In this document: positions 44,701 to 48,005 of the stretch, one piece after another
Numbering within the stretch: the first letter of the stretch is position 1
How the letters are laid out: each line of letters begins with the position of its first letter
DNA from: Ischnura elegans
Lineage: Eukaryota; Arthropoda; Insecta; Odonata; Coenagrionidae
Length of the DNA stretch: 64,000 bases
NCBI RefSeq assembly: GCF_921293095.1
Contig: NC_060258.1
Coordinates: 9,314,607-9,378,606 of the forward strand
Direction: 5' to 3'
The notes under the pieces: generated by a model
The model's database searches: none
Told to the model about the DNA's origin: nothing
What the model saw: only the letters and a program-made list of their open reading frames with translations
Program-made: the position numbers and the translations under genes

Positions 44701-46385
44701 ATACATAAGTTGACCGCGAACCAATGCTGCAGGTATGGTCATAAACCCGGAAAGGAGGGAGCACAACTACTCTCGGAGTCCGAGATAATGCGAAGTCCCA
44801 GCAGGGAGGGGTCGAAAAAGGTTCAGCGAGACCCTTCTTAATGAATGTCCTCCAAAAATGCTCCATACCGCGAGAAAGAAGACTCTCTTGGGGCTCAGTA
44901 CATCAGTCATGCTAACACAAAAACTCCGATGTCTCGAAAGGGTTAATAGCCATCTATCAAAATTGGCGATGGTCAAAAAGTTTCCATCATTTGATAGGTT
45001 ATTAATAATCCTTATTTAAGCCAAGCGCTACCTGCTAGCAGGGTACCCTACGCTACCGCCATGCTCAGCAGCAAGCAGCCGCCATTGTAGCGGCGCTCAT
45101 AGCCTCGACCCAGGTGGGCTCATACAGCAGCAGCCAGACATCAAACGGGCTTTTCCCGGCATTCATACTTAGCTGTCGTGTTTACACGTGCTTGAAAATT
45201 TTCACTCTTCATTTAATCGCGAAAAATATTTATTGTCATTTAAAAATCTAAAAGCATGAAATATGTACTTCAGGAGCAATTATCTTTCGATTTAGGCAAT
45301 AAAAAATTAATAGGTAACTACCTTGTACTTTTAATAATTTCCACAAATAAACTACATTTTCAATCACTTGTAAAAATCACTAATTATTTTAGCATGAAAG
45401 CCATACATAACAATCTCTGTAAACATTATGAAAACCACAAACTTCAAAGTAGATTGAGACAAGTGGCAATTTTGAATTTTTTTTAATAAATCTAATAAAA
45501 ATGATCATTCCAACAATGTTTTTCCCTGCAAAATGCCACTTTTTCAACTTCTCATTACAAATAGGGTCACCAAATGCGGCACTGAGTTTTTTTTCATTTG
45601 CACTATCCTCCCTTTTTCAGGAAAATTAAACTTGAAGATGCTCCCATGATTGATAGTGGACATGATTTTGCGCTATCTGCCCGATTTGAGATGTAATGGC
45701 CCTTTTATTAAATAACCGTAATTCCCTTGTGGGTACGAGCAAAGTGCGTGCCACCCTAATGCTGTATTGCTTGCTTCATTCCATCCCTAAACCCACAATA
45801 ATTTGAAGTAACCATTCCACCTGTCACCTTGGTAGTACCACATTTCATCACATAACATAACTAAATATTTGTCACGATATATACATGTAACAAATTTCTC
45901 AGGTTAGGCAATGGAAAAGAAGAGAGTTGTACTAAAAATAATAAGTAGTACTTCCGAGGGGTTTTTGCCCCAGACTTCGCTTTTGGCTTACTTAGGCAAG
46001 CCGGAAAACCCGGATAGAGCACAGGAATAGCGTCATCAGTCAATTTAGGAATTCCAAATTTCACCTAAAAGGAAACAGCGAAATAACGCATTAATTGCAT
46101 TCCTTGATGCTTATGAAATTATTTTACTTGAGCCGAGCCTTTGCTTACCTCCTGGACGACATTACCGTCGCGATCTCTCATCAGCTTTTTCCTGACGATG
46201 TCGTGGGGCATGAAATGCCTTTCACACAGTACCTGCCCTGCCTTCAACTCAAAGTTTACCCTCGGTATCGCAGCTTGCCATTTACGCCTCTTAACAGGAT
46301 CTTTGGGGGCAGAGAAAAATGAGAAGATTGACTTTTTAGAGCCATACCCCTCAGTACACCCTGGTGCGACACAGCTTCGTGGCAT
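5523..46385 (-). CDS. Gene 1: THAP-ZAD-C2H2 zinc-finger protein, 8 exons, 817 aa (whole-gene entry)
   Basis: Coding exons from 5' to 3' on the minus strand: 46385-46149, 46064-45992, 42292-41292, 29055-28885, 21972-21742, 16860-16634, 12514-12253 and 5774-5523. They total 2454 nt, that is 817 codons plus stop. Every intron is GT-AG and the phases (0,1,0,0,0,2,0) join without a stop. Domains: THAP (C5, C10, W36, C54, H57, AIP box at 91-93); acidic linker; ZAD (C403, C406, C449, C452); seven C2H2 fingers at 613-633, 641-661, 669-689, 697-717, 725-745, 753-774 and 782-802. Fingers 2 and 5 have exact C-X2-C-X12-H-X3-H spacing only after splicing, which strongly supports the model. The likely role is a nuclear DNA-binding, ZAD-dimerising regulator; the target is unknown. 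The introns are full of transposons, including a complete LTR retrotransposon. No transcript evidence was available. Confidence 0.85.
5850..6617 (+). mobile_element. Family C MITE (pogo-like), copy C1
   Basis: The ends CAGCGAGTCCTCG and CGAGGACTCACTG form a TIR and TA flanks both sides. This 768-bp non-autonomous element belongs to a family with seven copies in the window. It starts 75 bp upstream of the exon 8 acceptor in intron 7. Small ORFs inside it recur in the other copies and are translations of the repeat, not genes. Confidence 0.9.
6825..7542. mobile_element. AT-rich TIR element ending in GGTTGAT / ATCAACC
   Basis: The left end GGTTGATTGATTAAAATC and right end GATTTTTATCAACC are inverted, and many TTTAAATC blocks lie at both sides. 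No clear target duplication or transposase was found. The left-hand neighbouring segment 6618-6824 shows nothing recognisable. Confidence 0.55.
7754..8407 (+). mobile_element. Family D MITE, copy D1
   Basis: Begins GGGTAGTTTCC and ends GGAAACCACCC, with TA on both sides. This is the most numerous family here (about eleven copies). Conserved blocks include CACGTGACGTCAC, ATGCATGCATGAGGC and a right arm AATCTTTCGATTTAGGC. No coding capacity. An adjacent palindrome around 8440-8480 (GATACGCTGTATCGAAAC repeated in opposite orientation) lies in the otherwise featureless stretch 8408-8914. Confidence 0.85.
8915..9110 (+). mobile_element. Family D MITE fragment, copy D2
   Basis: The left end GGGTAGTTTCCTTCA and about 195 bp match the left third of complete copies, then homology stops after CACGTGACGTCAC. 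The following 9111-9362 has no recognisable gene. Confidence 0.7.
10260..11330. repeat. Degenerate ~160-bp tandem array (about six units)
   Basis: Each unit has a C-rich block (AAACCCCCGGTA-like), an A-rich stretch, GGGTACTTTTCGT, and a GGAATTTATG...GACGATTGGTGACCGC block. GGGTACTT-like blocks occur near 10437, 10602, 10757, 10930 (diverged), 11030 (diverged) and 11193. Units are strongly diverged, indicating age. Confidence 0.75.
11345..11760. repeat. Palindrome-dense GC island
   Basis: Short perfect or near-perfect hairpins occur repeatedly: GGCGGCGAAGCCGCC at three places, AACGGCGAAGCCGTT, AGCGGCGCAGCCGCT and AGGGGCGGAGCCCCTT. Most share a GAA/CAG loop core. Base composition is sharply GC-rich against AT-rich surroundings. 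Confidence 0.8.
12253..12514 (-). CDS. Gene 1 exon 7: fingers 2 (end) to 5 (start)
   Basis: The acceptor TTTTCCGCAG precedes 12514 and the donor after 12253 reads GTAATT. Length is 262 nt; the first base completes split codon 647, then 87 codons (648-734). It carries the His half of finger 2 (H657, H661), finger 3 (C669, C672, H685, H689), finger 4 (C697, C700, H713, H717) and the Cys half of finger 5 (C725, C728). The paralogous exon 57527-57788 has the identical length and phases, with about 20 differences in 87 residues. Family A MITE ends lie 32 bp upstream and family D ends 64 bp downstream. Confidence 0.92.
12547..13230 (+). mobile_element. Family A MITE, copy A2
   Basis: Starts CAGTAAAACCTCTTTAC, only 32 bp upstream of the exon 7 acceptor, and ends with a degenerate GAGGTTATGCTG. 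A further right-arm fragment of the same family follows at about 13260-13555, as if a second copy were joined tail to tail. Confidence 0.85.
13590..13960. mobile_element. Family L fragment
   Basis: Blocks such as ACCAATAATTGCACTTC and AATATACGTGTG match the interior of 4695-5230. Ends are missing. The next 13961-14423 has no recognisable feature. Confidence 0.5.
14424..15117 (+). mobile_element. Family A MITE, complete copy A3
   Basis: CAGTGAAACCTCTTTACATC at the left and AGAGGTTTTACTG at the right, flanked by TA on both sides. This is the best reference copy of the family (694 bp). It carries internal sub-repeats of 'gaggttcactac' near the right end. The following 15118-15579 holds nothing recognisable. 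Confidence 0.9.
15580..15938 (+). mobile_element. Family A MITE, right half (A4)
   Basis: Matches the right half of A3 from GGTATGCTCTCATATTG to the terminal GAGGTTTTACTG. The left half is missing. Confidence 0.8.
16050..16335 (-). repeat. Poly-G-bearing interspersed repeat (family F)
   Basis: A run of more than 25 G is followed by sequence that reappears in inverted orientation at 27545-27850, including CTAGGAATTAAG and ACTCACCATTTTGAACC. The class is unknown. Confidence 0.6.
16634..16860 (-). CDS. Gene 1 exon 6: linker end, finger 1, start of finger 2
   Basis: The acceptor TTTCCTCTAG precedes 16860 and the donor after 16634 is GTGAGT. Length is 227 nt (75 codons plus 2 nt). It encodes residues 572-646: an acidic stretch, then KKRSNEG, finger 1 (C613, C616, H629, H633) and C641/C644 of finger 2. 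The paralogous exon 58275-58504 is one codon longer, similar over the finger but divergent in the acidic part. Confidence 0.9.
17013..17990. mobile_element. PIF/Harbinger-like MITE (family H), TTA target duplication
   Basis: Termini GGGCCGTATTCTTAGTCG and the inverse of GGGCCGTATTATTAGTCG, with TTA on both sides (17010-17012 and 17991-17993). TTA/TAA duplication and GGGCC ends suit PIF/Harbinger. 978 bp with no transposase. A relic of the same family, split by a solo LTR, lies at about 30020-30925. Confidence 0.85.
18086..18126 (-). ncRNA. Candidate hammerhead ribozyme, inverted partner
   Basis: The same 41-nt layout as 18285-18325 on the other strand. One position in stem II is mismatched, so this copy is more decayed. 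Confidence 0.4.
18285..18325 (+). ncRNA. Candidate minimal type I hammerhead ribozyme
   Basis: Core CTGAGGA (CUGANGA) at 18288-18294; stem II GTTGGG/CCCAAC around a 7-nt loop; GAAA at 18315-18318; a palindromic ACGT at 18318-18321 that could act as stem III in a dimer; C17 at 18322; and stem I GCC/GGC. One extra T sits between the core and stem II, which lowers confidence. Confidence 0.5.
18879..20381. other. Intron 5 stretch without a recognised gene
   Basis: AT-rich except for 19330-19720, which is GC-richer with purine runs (GA repeats, GGGAGGGGAGGA). A 131-codon minus-strand ORF crosses that part, but its Ser/Pro-rich product follows the simple sequence and has no domain, so I do not call it. 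Nothing else is identified. Confidence 0.6.
20382..21164 (+). mobile_element. Family C MITE, copy C2
   Basis: Starts CAGTGAGTCCTCGTTTAACG and matches C1 and C3 throughout. The right end is decayed (GTTGACTATCTG). TA flanks are present. The following 21165-21741 holds only a weakly repetitive stretch related to about 49190-49320. Confidence 0.85.
21742..21972 (-). CDS. Gene 1 exon 5: inter-domain linker
   Basis: The acceptor TGTTCATAG precedes 21972 and the donor is GTAAGT after 21742. Length is 231 nt, 77 codons in phase 0, residues 495-571. The product is polar, Glu/Ser/Thr-rich and without zinc ligands, probably a flexible linker between ZAD and fingers. The call rests on splice sites, frame continuity and phase match with exons 4 and 6 rather than on a domain. 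Confidence 0.78.
22158..22560 (-). pseudogene. Non-LTR retrotransposon RT C-terminal fragment
   Basis: A minus-strand ORF of 120 codons plus upstream in-frame remnant shows the pattern usual at the end of LINE reverse transcriptases: FKKLNILTLPCIYIY, HLYYTRRS, a K-F-x-N-H-LP motif, and a terminal FYSVNEFL. Only the 3' end of the ORF survives. It sits in intron 4 of gene 1. Clade not determined. Confidence 0.75.
22637..23298 (+). mobile_element. Family D MITE, copy D4
   Basis: Left end decayed (TAGTTTAATTTCCTTCATC); right end intact (GGAAACCACCC). The internal CACGTGACGTCAC and ATGCATGCATGAG blocks are present. Confidence 0.85.
23304..23660. mobile_element. Family L fragment, inverted
   Basis: Runs of similarity in opposite orientation to 13590-13960 (CATGATGACACA, CCGGAAGACTAG). 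Ends missing. Confidence 0.45.
23779..24360 (+). mobile_element. Family B pogo-like MITE, copy B1
   Basis: CAGTGAAACCTCGATATAACG at the left and the inverse of CAGTGGAACCTCGTTAAAGC at the right, with TA on both sides. 582 bp, no transposase. Nearly the same sequence occurs in opposite orientation at 56847-57429. The ORF inside is repeated in both copies and is not a host gene. Confidence 0.9.
24471..25101. mobile_element. piggyBac-like MITE with TTAA target sites
   Basis: TTAA (24467-24470) precedes CACTTTGCGTGCC, and GGCACTCACAGTG is followed by TTAA (25102-25105). The terminal inverted repeats and TTAA duplication are the piggyBac signature. An ACGTAATATTACGT palindrome lies just inside the left end. 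631 bp, no transposase. Confidence 0.8.
25334..25680. repeat. 309-bp insert flanked by perfect 19-bp direct repeats
   Basis: ACACTGTGTCCATTACAAT occurs at 25334-25352 and 25662-25680. The segment between them is GC- and pyrimidine-rich, unlike its surroundings. A 19-bp perfect duplication suits a LINE-mobilised retroinsertion (SINE or processed transcript). No tRNA-type promoter boxes were recognised. Confidence 0.6.
25681..28070. other. Intron 4 stretch without a recognised gene
   Basis: AT-rich; short ORFs are not domain-bearing. It contains the second copy of the poly-G repeat family F (27545-27850), inverted relative to 16050-16335. Nothing else is supported. Confidence 0.6.
28143..28383. 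repeat. Inverted pair of tRNA-derived repeats
   Basis: About 75-bp arms (28143-28222 and about 28310-28383) contain, in opposite orientation, a tRNA 3' half with B box GTTCGAATCCC and the flank GGCGAATGATTTTTCC. They look like two SINE tails or a fold-back made from one tRNA-derived unit. Confidence 0.7.
28281..28351 (+). pseudogene. tRNA-like sequence (tRNA-derived SINE or tRNA pseudogene)
   Basis: It folds as a cloverleaf: 5' acceptor GCCTCGG, D stem GCTT/AAGC, anticodon stem CTCGG/TCGAG, T arm CCGAG-TTCGAAT-CCCGG, 3' acceptor TCAAGGC. There is one acceptor mismatch and one T-stem mismatch. The anticodon loop is CCAGAAA, with C instead of the universal T33 and no long variable arm for a Ser anticodon. 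A functional tRNA is unlikely. Confidence 0.6.
28885..29055 (-). CDS. Gene 1 exon 4: second half of the ZAD domain
   Basis: The acceptor CTGTCTTTCAG precedes 29055 and the donor GTAAGTT follows 28885. Length is 171 nt, 57 codons, phase 0, residues 438-494. It carries the second ZAD zinc pair C449/C452 in PQVICDHC, followed by a long amphipathic charged helix (FKRFKEQFREAKEFF) as in ZAD dimerisation stems. The first zinc pair is in exon 3. C406 to C449 spacing fits ZAD. MITE E1 ends 12 bp downstream and MITE C3 begins 46 bp upstream, so this exon is tightly bracketed by transposons. Confidence 0.9.
29102..29868 (+). mobile_element. Family C MITE, complete copy C3
   Basis: CAGTGAGTCCTCGTTTAACG at the left and CGAGGACTCACTG at the right with TA flanks; 767 bp. 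The left end lies 46 bp upstream of the exon 4 acceptor. Confidence 0.92.
30020..30925. mobile_element. Family H relic split by a solo LTR
   Basis: The flanks match 17270-17610 (ATTTTAAAATGCACAGTAACAC, and ATGCAACGTAAGTTCCAACG). The central part is a TG...CA insertion absent from the other copy. The termini of the family H element are not visible here. Confidence 0.6.
30094..30636. mobile_element. Probable solo LTR (543 bp)
   Basis: Begins TGTCG and ends CGACA, the short inverted ends of an LTR, inside a family H relic whose uninterrupted copy lacks it. Flanking tetranucleotides are CTAC and CTAT, a 4-bp duplication with one mismatch. GC-rich, with internal partial repeats (GGAGGAGGTC, TATAGCGACC). 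The 129-codon ORF on the minus strand is Pro/Ser-rich and probably a by-product. Confidence 0.65.
30929..31990. mobile_element. Family J DNA element with degraded ORF
   Basis: Starts GGGCCATTTCATCCCAAATC. An inverted partner end GATTTGAGATGTAATGGCCC is at about 45683-45702, both next to GCAGATAGYGCAAAATCATG. A relic ORF on the minus strand lies within. The right end is cut by family D copy D5. Confidence 0.55.
31674..31988 (-). pseudogene. ORF remnant of family J element
   Basis: A 104-codon minus-strand ORF of mixed composition, not simple sequence: it includes WHQQFHVLVVDRHG, NDFIVCFRKTW, VSFMHPHD and WPKVGERLM. The layout resembles the C-terminal part of transposon-encoded proteins of unknown function, but I cannot assign a family. 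No start or termini can be fixed. Probably non-functional. Confidence 0.35.
32008..32615 (-). mobile_element. Family D MITE, copy D5
   Basis: Begins GGGTGGTTTCCTATTATTG (the right arm in inverse orientation) and ends near a degenerate TTGATGAAGGAAAATG. More diverged than other copies. Confidence 0.75.
32949..32952. repeat. Target-site duplication CTAT, left
   Basis: CTAT directly precedes the 5' LTR and is repeated directly after the 3' LTR (40882-40885). A 4-bp duplication is usual for Ty3/gypsy elements. Confidence 0.9.
32953..33649 (+). repeat. 5' LTR
   Basis: Begins TGTGATGACC and ends GGACGCTACA. A TATAAAA box is at 33241-33247. A run of ten G at about 33203 is the same length in both LTRs. 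No base differences from the 3' LTR were seen, including identical 70-codon reverse-strand ORFs that are by-products. Confidence 0.95.
33652..33669 (+). other. Primer-binding site
   Basis: TGGTGGCAGCGGTGTCGA begins two bases after the 5' LTR. The initial TGG pairs with a tRNA CCA end. Which tRNA it matches was not determined. Confidence 0.6.
34114..35130 (+). CDS. gag: Retrotransposon Gag, 338 aa
   Basis: Structural capsid/nucleocapsid protein of the element. The N-terminal two thirds have the helical retrotransposon-gag pattern (around residues 30-190). Two CCHC zinc knuckles follow with C-X2-C-X4-H-X4-C spacing: C229/C232/H237/C242 and C249/C252/H257/C262. The C-terminal part is Pro/Arg-rich and basic. 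The start is the first ATG of the open frame about 460 bp after the LTR. The stop TGA overlaps the pol ATG (ATGGTGA, 35124-35130), so pol is in the -1 frame. The reading frame is intact. Confidence 0.92.
   Translation: MPDPPTVPPTMAPANVSGFLYAVEVFSGEDDEIAVEEFLSTLETAATLGQWSPNHRVMVLKLRIKGKARLFVNTLAPEVGSNWEALKNALRERFSARENAGARLRKLLDCRQGRETVREYAERIRALGETPQDSVTDPEERRWRAKVREETMLQQFLQGLREGIRRFVLIREPSTFQEAVRLAKMEEQNDEQGRNRLCLVAGPTTPPGDRDNHPPSPPPFSPAPSRPMCYQCRQYGHFARDCVINPMRCFNCNEMGHVRRECRANRFSTRNYALPRAGSPPPPVRSRAPPPNANLTGGTKTAFNPRRNAPAERGRRPTHPNGLPSGHQSRRAEGTRRW
35124..38324 (+). CDS. pol: Retrotransposon Pol: protease, RT, RNase H, integrase
   Basis: An open frame of 1066 codons, -1 relative to gag. 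Aspartic protease motif DTGA at residues 37-40; reverse transcriptase with YLDD at 477-480; RNase H with D626 in YTDAS; integrase HHCC zinc site (H818, H825, C855, C858) and DD35E catalytic triad D888, D948, E984. It acts in cytoplasmic virus-like particles and then in nuclear integration. After about 38204 the frame departs from integrase: the remaining ~40 residues are unrelated and the true continuation is in another frame from 38219. Expression may need frameshifting or reinitiation at the gag overlap. Confidence 0.93.
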   Translation: MVKGKRERLAPSTRRADTTGYAVSVEVGGSRATLLIDTGATLSLLREEVPRPNHPLHPPLTQLCGVTGHHLAITGTVTLPVRLGKGTFFHEFQVVGSDLRLPADGILGLDLLRTMEASLNLKTEVLRVGNEDFPLEAVVFGRDTGVLAREEERGRREKGENPQMVRLKERTRISPRSEVVTMGILGKNGGQGEQTLLMEPVEVPIHGIMVGRGIVRRLEGNQIPVKLINVSNEELEIPVNMVVGNITREFKIPEAAHKEFSRRENSLPEELEIKCLQLPGEEGKRLREVLLEYSDIFHREGKPLGKTSRVRHEIHTGNHAPIFRRPYRVPQTQRETMRTHITDMLAQGIIQDSTSPWSAPVVLVAKKSENGEEKLRFCTDFRALNQITRRDEYPLPNIQETLDQLGGAKYFSTLDMASGYWQIEVEPRDREKTAFSTPEGHYEYLRMPFGLANSPSTFQRLMDSVLSGLKGSKCLVYLDDIIVHGRDTGEHLANLREVFERLRASGLALQPAKCKFLENSVKYLGHIISSKGVEPDPNKIRAISNFPPPHNLRTLRGFLGLVGYYRRFIPKFAQIAKPLTELTKKGVKFEWTQKAVASFATLRDFLCNEPVLRYPDFKKPFILYTDASGEALGAVLAQKDASGEYVVAYASRQLNKAERNYSATERECLGVVWAVRYMRCYVYGRAFTVVTDHRPLKWLFSLKDSSSRLTRWSLLLSEYDFEVQHRPGKVHQNADVLSRNPVAVIQTPFEPVWDRQLIRDEQARDQWCGKVLEQIEKSGGKSDFYTDQEGILYRKWRRGEEQLVAPKSMRERVLRAFHDSPWAGHMGIKRTLGTIGAKFWWPKMISDVITYCTHCHSCQLRKDPQKQNRAPLQSLPEVTGPLQRAAMDIVGPLPMTDRGNRYILTFQDAFTKYPEAIAIPDQKAETVAKVFVESIITRHGVPRQLLTDRGANFTSQLMREVCKLLGIKKLQTTAYHPSGNGLIERSHRTLMDILSHFVDKYQRSWDTWVQFAMLAYRSSRHSVLPEEPPTSLCTGGILNYRSTILLHQPPLITLRIAITQPNSKRA
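38205..38860 (+). pseudogene. Integrase C-terminal region, displaced by a 1-nt frame break
   Basis: The ORF starting at 38219 continues integrase homology after pol loses it. It contains a GDWVFVRK stretch and a W-x-GPYEIL motif typical of the Ty3/gypsy integrase C-terminal domain, then a Pro/Arg-rich tail. The offset is one nucleotide and lies in or next to a run of five C (38205-38209), so a length change in that run, or a base-calling error there, is the simplest cause. It is not known whether other copies are continuous. Confidence 0.85.
38953..40005 (+). pseudogene. Env-like ORF with one in-frame stop
   Basis: One frame stays open from 38953 to 40005 except for TAG at 39202-39204. The upstream piece is 83 codons beginning with a hydrophobic, Phe/Ile/Tyr-rich segment that could be a signal peptide; the downstream piece is 260 codons. 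The latter has N-glycosylation sites, charged mid-region, and a hydrophobic segment near its residues 212-234 followed by a basic RRFRKR stretch, as in a membrane anchor with cytoplasmic tail. Position after pol and these features suggest a glycoprotein like those of insect errantiviruses. Sequence-level homology was not testable here. As it stands the copy is interrupted. Confidence 0.6.
40171..40184 (+). other. Polypurine tract
   Basis: The purine-rich ACAGCGGGGAGCGG directly precedes the 3' LTR, the usual plus-strand priming site. Confidence 0.7.
40185..40881 (+). repeat. 3' LTR
   Basis: 697 bp, the same length and apparently the same sequence as the 5' LTR, followed by the CTAT duplication at 40882-40885. 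Confidence 0.95.
41292..42292 (-). CDS. Gene 1 exon 3: acidic linker and first half of ZAD
   Basis: The acceptor CATCTTAG precedes 42292 and the donor GTGAGTT follows 41292. Length is 1001 nt; two bases complete codon 104, then 333 codons (105-437). Residues 105-380 are a disordered-looking region rich in Ser, Thr, Asp, Glu and Pro, as in transcriptional activation or linker segments. The end carries the first ZAD zinc pair C403/C406 in KLCRLCF and the ZAD body up to MMRFQ, continued in exon 4. The open frame across 1 kb of otherwise AT-rich repeat DNA is itself strong evidence. A family E element ends 75 bp downstream. Confidence 0.9.
42367..42830 (+). mobile_element. Family C MITE, copy C4, interrupted and truncated
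   Basis: The left end TGAGTCCTCGCTTAACG is decayed. The copy is split at 42433 by a 195-bp insert and its right half stops at a TTATTA microsatellite (42761-42830). Confidence 0.75.
42434..42628. mobile_element. 195-bp inverted-repeat insert (hammerhead-like relic) with 9-bp target duplication
   Basis: ATGACGTTA is duplicated on both sides (42425-42433 and 42629-42637) inside MITE C4. The arms CTCGGGTTTTCCACCGGT and its inverse flank motifs CTGAGGA ... GAAACGTC on the plus strand and a similar degenerate motif on the minus strand. This is the same general layout as 18042-18371, so probably a related Penelope-type relic. Confidence 0.7.
42835..43622 (-). mobile_element. Family C MITE, copy C5, inverted
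   Basis: CAGTGAGTCCTCG at the left and an end near GAGGACCCACTG, with TA flanks; the internal sequence is the reverse complement of C1 and C3. It forms an inverted pair with C4 across the microsatellite. The 96-codon ORF is repeat translation. Confidence 0.88.
43814..44368 (-). mobile_element. Family D MITE, copy D6, right end truncated
   Basis: Starts GGGTGGTTTCCTATT and follows the family in inverse orientation to TGAATACACTAA, where the terminal repeat is missing. Confidence 0.8.
44372..44944 (+). repeat. Interspersed repeat family G, copy 1
   Basis: Reverse complement of 56033-56575 for about 540 bp, including GGAAAGGAGGGAGCAC, TTCAGCGAGACCCTT and CTTTCGAGACATCGG-type ends. No TIRs or coding region identified. 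Confidence 0.7.
44946..45324 (+). mobile_element. Family D MITE, right half (D7)
   Basis: Matches the right half of the family to a degenerate end AATAGGTAACTACC. Followed by a family J right end (about 45330-45702). Confidence 0.75.
45992..46064 (-). CDS. Gene 1 exon 2: end of THAP-A domain
   Basis: The acceptor CCTTTTAG precedes 46064 and the donor is CTAA|GTAAGC after 45992. Length is 73 nt (24 codons plus 1). It encodes residues 80-103: the THAP C-terminal segment with PKLTDDAIPVLY, the equivalent of the conserved AVPTIF box that closes THAP domains. Phase 1 at its end matches the AG at the start of exon 3, forming codon 104. Intron 1 is only 84 bp. A longer open frame continues past the donor, so an alternative unspliced end cannot be excluded. 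Confidence 0.82.
46149..46385 (-). CDS. Gene 1 exon 1: start codon and THAP-A zinc finger
   Basis: The ATG at 46385 opens MPRSCVAPGC, the usual start of a THAP C2CH DNA-binding domain. Ligands C5, C10, C54 and H57 with the invariant W36 and P27 are present. Length is 237 nt, 79 codons, phase 0, donor GAG|GTAAGC. THAP domains bind DNA by a zinc-stabilised beta-alpha-beta fold. The start is chosen because THAP domains begin at the extreme N terminus and no upstream acceptor is needed. Confidence 0.9.
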
Positions 46386-47201
46386 TTCAAATATCGCCGA
46401 AAATTAAGCGAACGAGCTCCTGCCTCAACCATAAAATCCACACCGTGAATTGCCTTAGCGTTAATAAATTAAACAAAAACACTGAAGAACAACATTAAAT
46501 AGTTTTCAAGAGTCAATAACTCGCGTATACACACGTAAACATATCGCACCATAAACAAAGAACGGGTTGAATACAAGTGGCGCTCGTAGTTCGTTAAAGT
46601 TCCGCAGCCTCAAAAGCGTGCCGCCAAAATTGTCAGCACCGTGGTCCCTAATAAAATAAAAAAATAGTAAACTCAGTTGGTATGACGCGAAAGACAGAAA
46701 ATCTTGGCGACAGAGAGAATCCCGTACAAAGATGAAAATAATCCGTACCGATTAATACGTTATTGATCGGTTAGGATAACAATAAAAATAATTTTAGCTA
46801 TCTAAAGGTAACATATCAGAAAATGTCATTATTATGTATGGAACTTATAAAAATTTTCATATAAATAACTTTTATATTAAAATAAAAAGTATATTTTGCG
46901 CAGAAATAGCTGCAGGTCGTTTTTTATCTCAAATGTGAAATGAACGTTTGCTTTTTATAGACACTTGCGCACAACCCCAGAAAAATCCTGGATCTCCCCT
47001 AGCACTTAATTAGTGATATAAGAATGTCGGTCAAATCAATTTTTCCAGAAACCATTCTACAATCGAAGTTAATTGCTCGACTTTTAAACAAAAATAATCC
47101 CGGATCCGCCCTAGATTACACGATTCCATCGATGAAACAGAGCAAGCAAGTTATGAAAAAGCCTGTAAAAAATAGATTACAGCCTGTAAAAAGAAAATTA
47201 C
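46386..47201. other. Region between THAP cassettes; candidate gene 1 promoter
   Basis: The segment 46386-46640 lies directly upstream of the gene 1 start codon and is less AT-rich around 46560-46640 (GTGGCGCTCGTAG, GTGCCGCC). No TATA box or initiator can be assigned confidently. The rest is AT-rich with no gene. The plus-strand ORF at 47024 is antisense to THAP-B exon 2 and is not called. Confidence 0.4.
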
Positions 47202-47476
47202 CTCGTGATGAGGAAGCTCCTGCTTTCCCAGGTGCCAAGATATTGGAATCGCAAGATTTCACAGTATTCCTGGGGATCACTGGAAATCTGGAAGGAATAG
47301 CGTCCCTTTTCAATATGTGGGTACCCTCCTCATAATCTGTCAAGAAGAAATGGCGATAGCATATTCTTTTATTTTCATATACTTTCTTGGGGTCCATTTT
47401 ATTTAACTTCTCATCTCCAATCCTTTTAAGCCATTCTGCAAACCTCTTGTGTCTGTCTGAATAGGGATGTGGAAAC
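47202..47476 (-). CDS. THAP-B cassette, exon 2
   Basis: The acceptor CGTTAATAG precedes 47476. The first G completes codon 20, then FPHPYSDRHKRFAEWLKRIG, C59/H62 in ICYRHF, and DAIPSRF, the closing box of a THAP domain. I end the exon at a donor GAG|GTAATT after 47202, which leaves phase 1; without that donor the frame runs on to a stop at 47116. Phase 1 is also what gene 1 exon 3 requires. Alternatively this is a separate short THAP gene. Confidence 0.7.
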
Positions 47477-48005
47477 CTATTAACGACAATGAATGCATGA
47501 TAAACAGCAGATATTTAAAGGAACGAAAGCCATTTACTAAACTATTTCACACCATTGACCTTATTTCCCTTGGTTCCTAACATTATTTACAAGGTCGGCA
47601 CAACTAAGCAATAATCCAAAACTCTTTTAAACCATAAAATTAAACACACAACGCATTAAAAAAATTGCAGAGTTGGAATACTCTGACAATGTATTCAACC
47701 GATACTGAAAATCATAACACAAATGACAAACCGCATTGCAATAGAGTATTTAACTATGCCTCGAAGATAATAACAAATTATGGTTTAGATAACATGACAC
47801 GGAGAAAAATCAGTGATCACATGGTCGATGACTCACAGCCGATACTCAAAAGTAAAGATTTCACACTAAATGCGCATATAATTCAAGCCATAAAGGCATC
47901 CAGGATACGCTGCTAGATAACGATTCATACCACAACCTCACTTAACTTCTAGCACTGAAACTTAGAATATTCCATCAGCTATTGAAAAAAATTAGAAGTT
48001 CTTAC

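Noticed and set aside
45861-45991. Extension of THAP-A exon 2 past the donor to a stop at 45861
   Set aside because: The donor CTAA|GTAAGC is strong and its phase fits exon 3; the extension has no conserved residues. Kept as an alternative only.
47024-47335. 103-codon plus-strand ORF
   Set aside because: It is antisense to THAP-B exon 2, whose THAP residues and splice sites are convincing.
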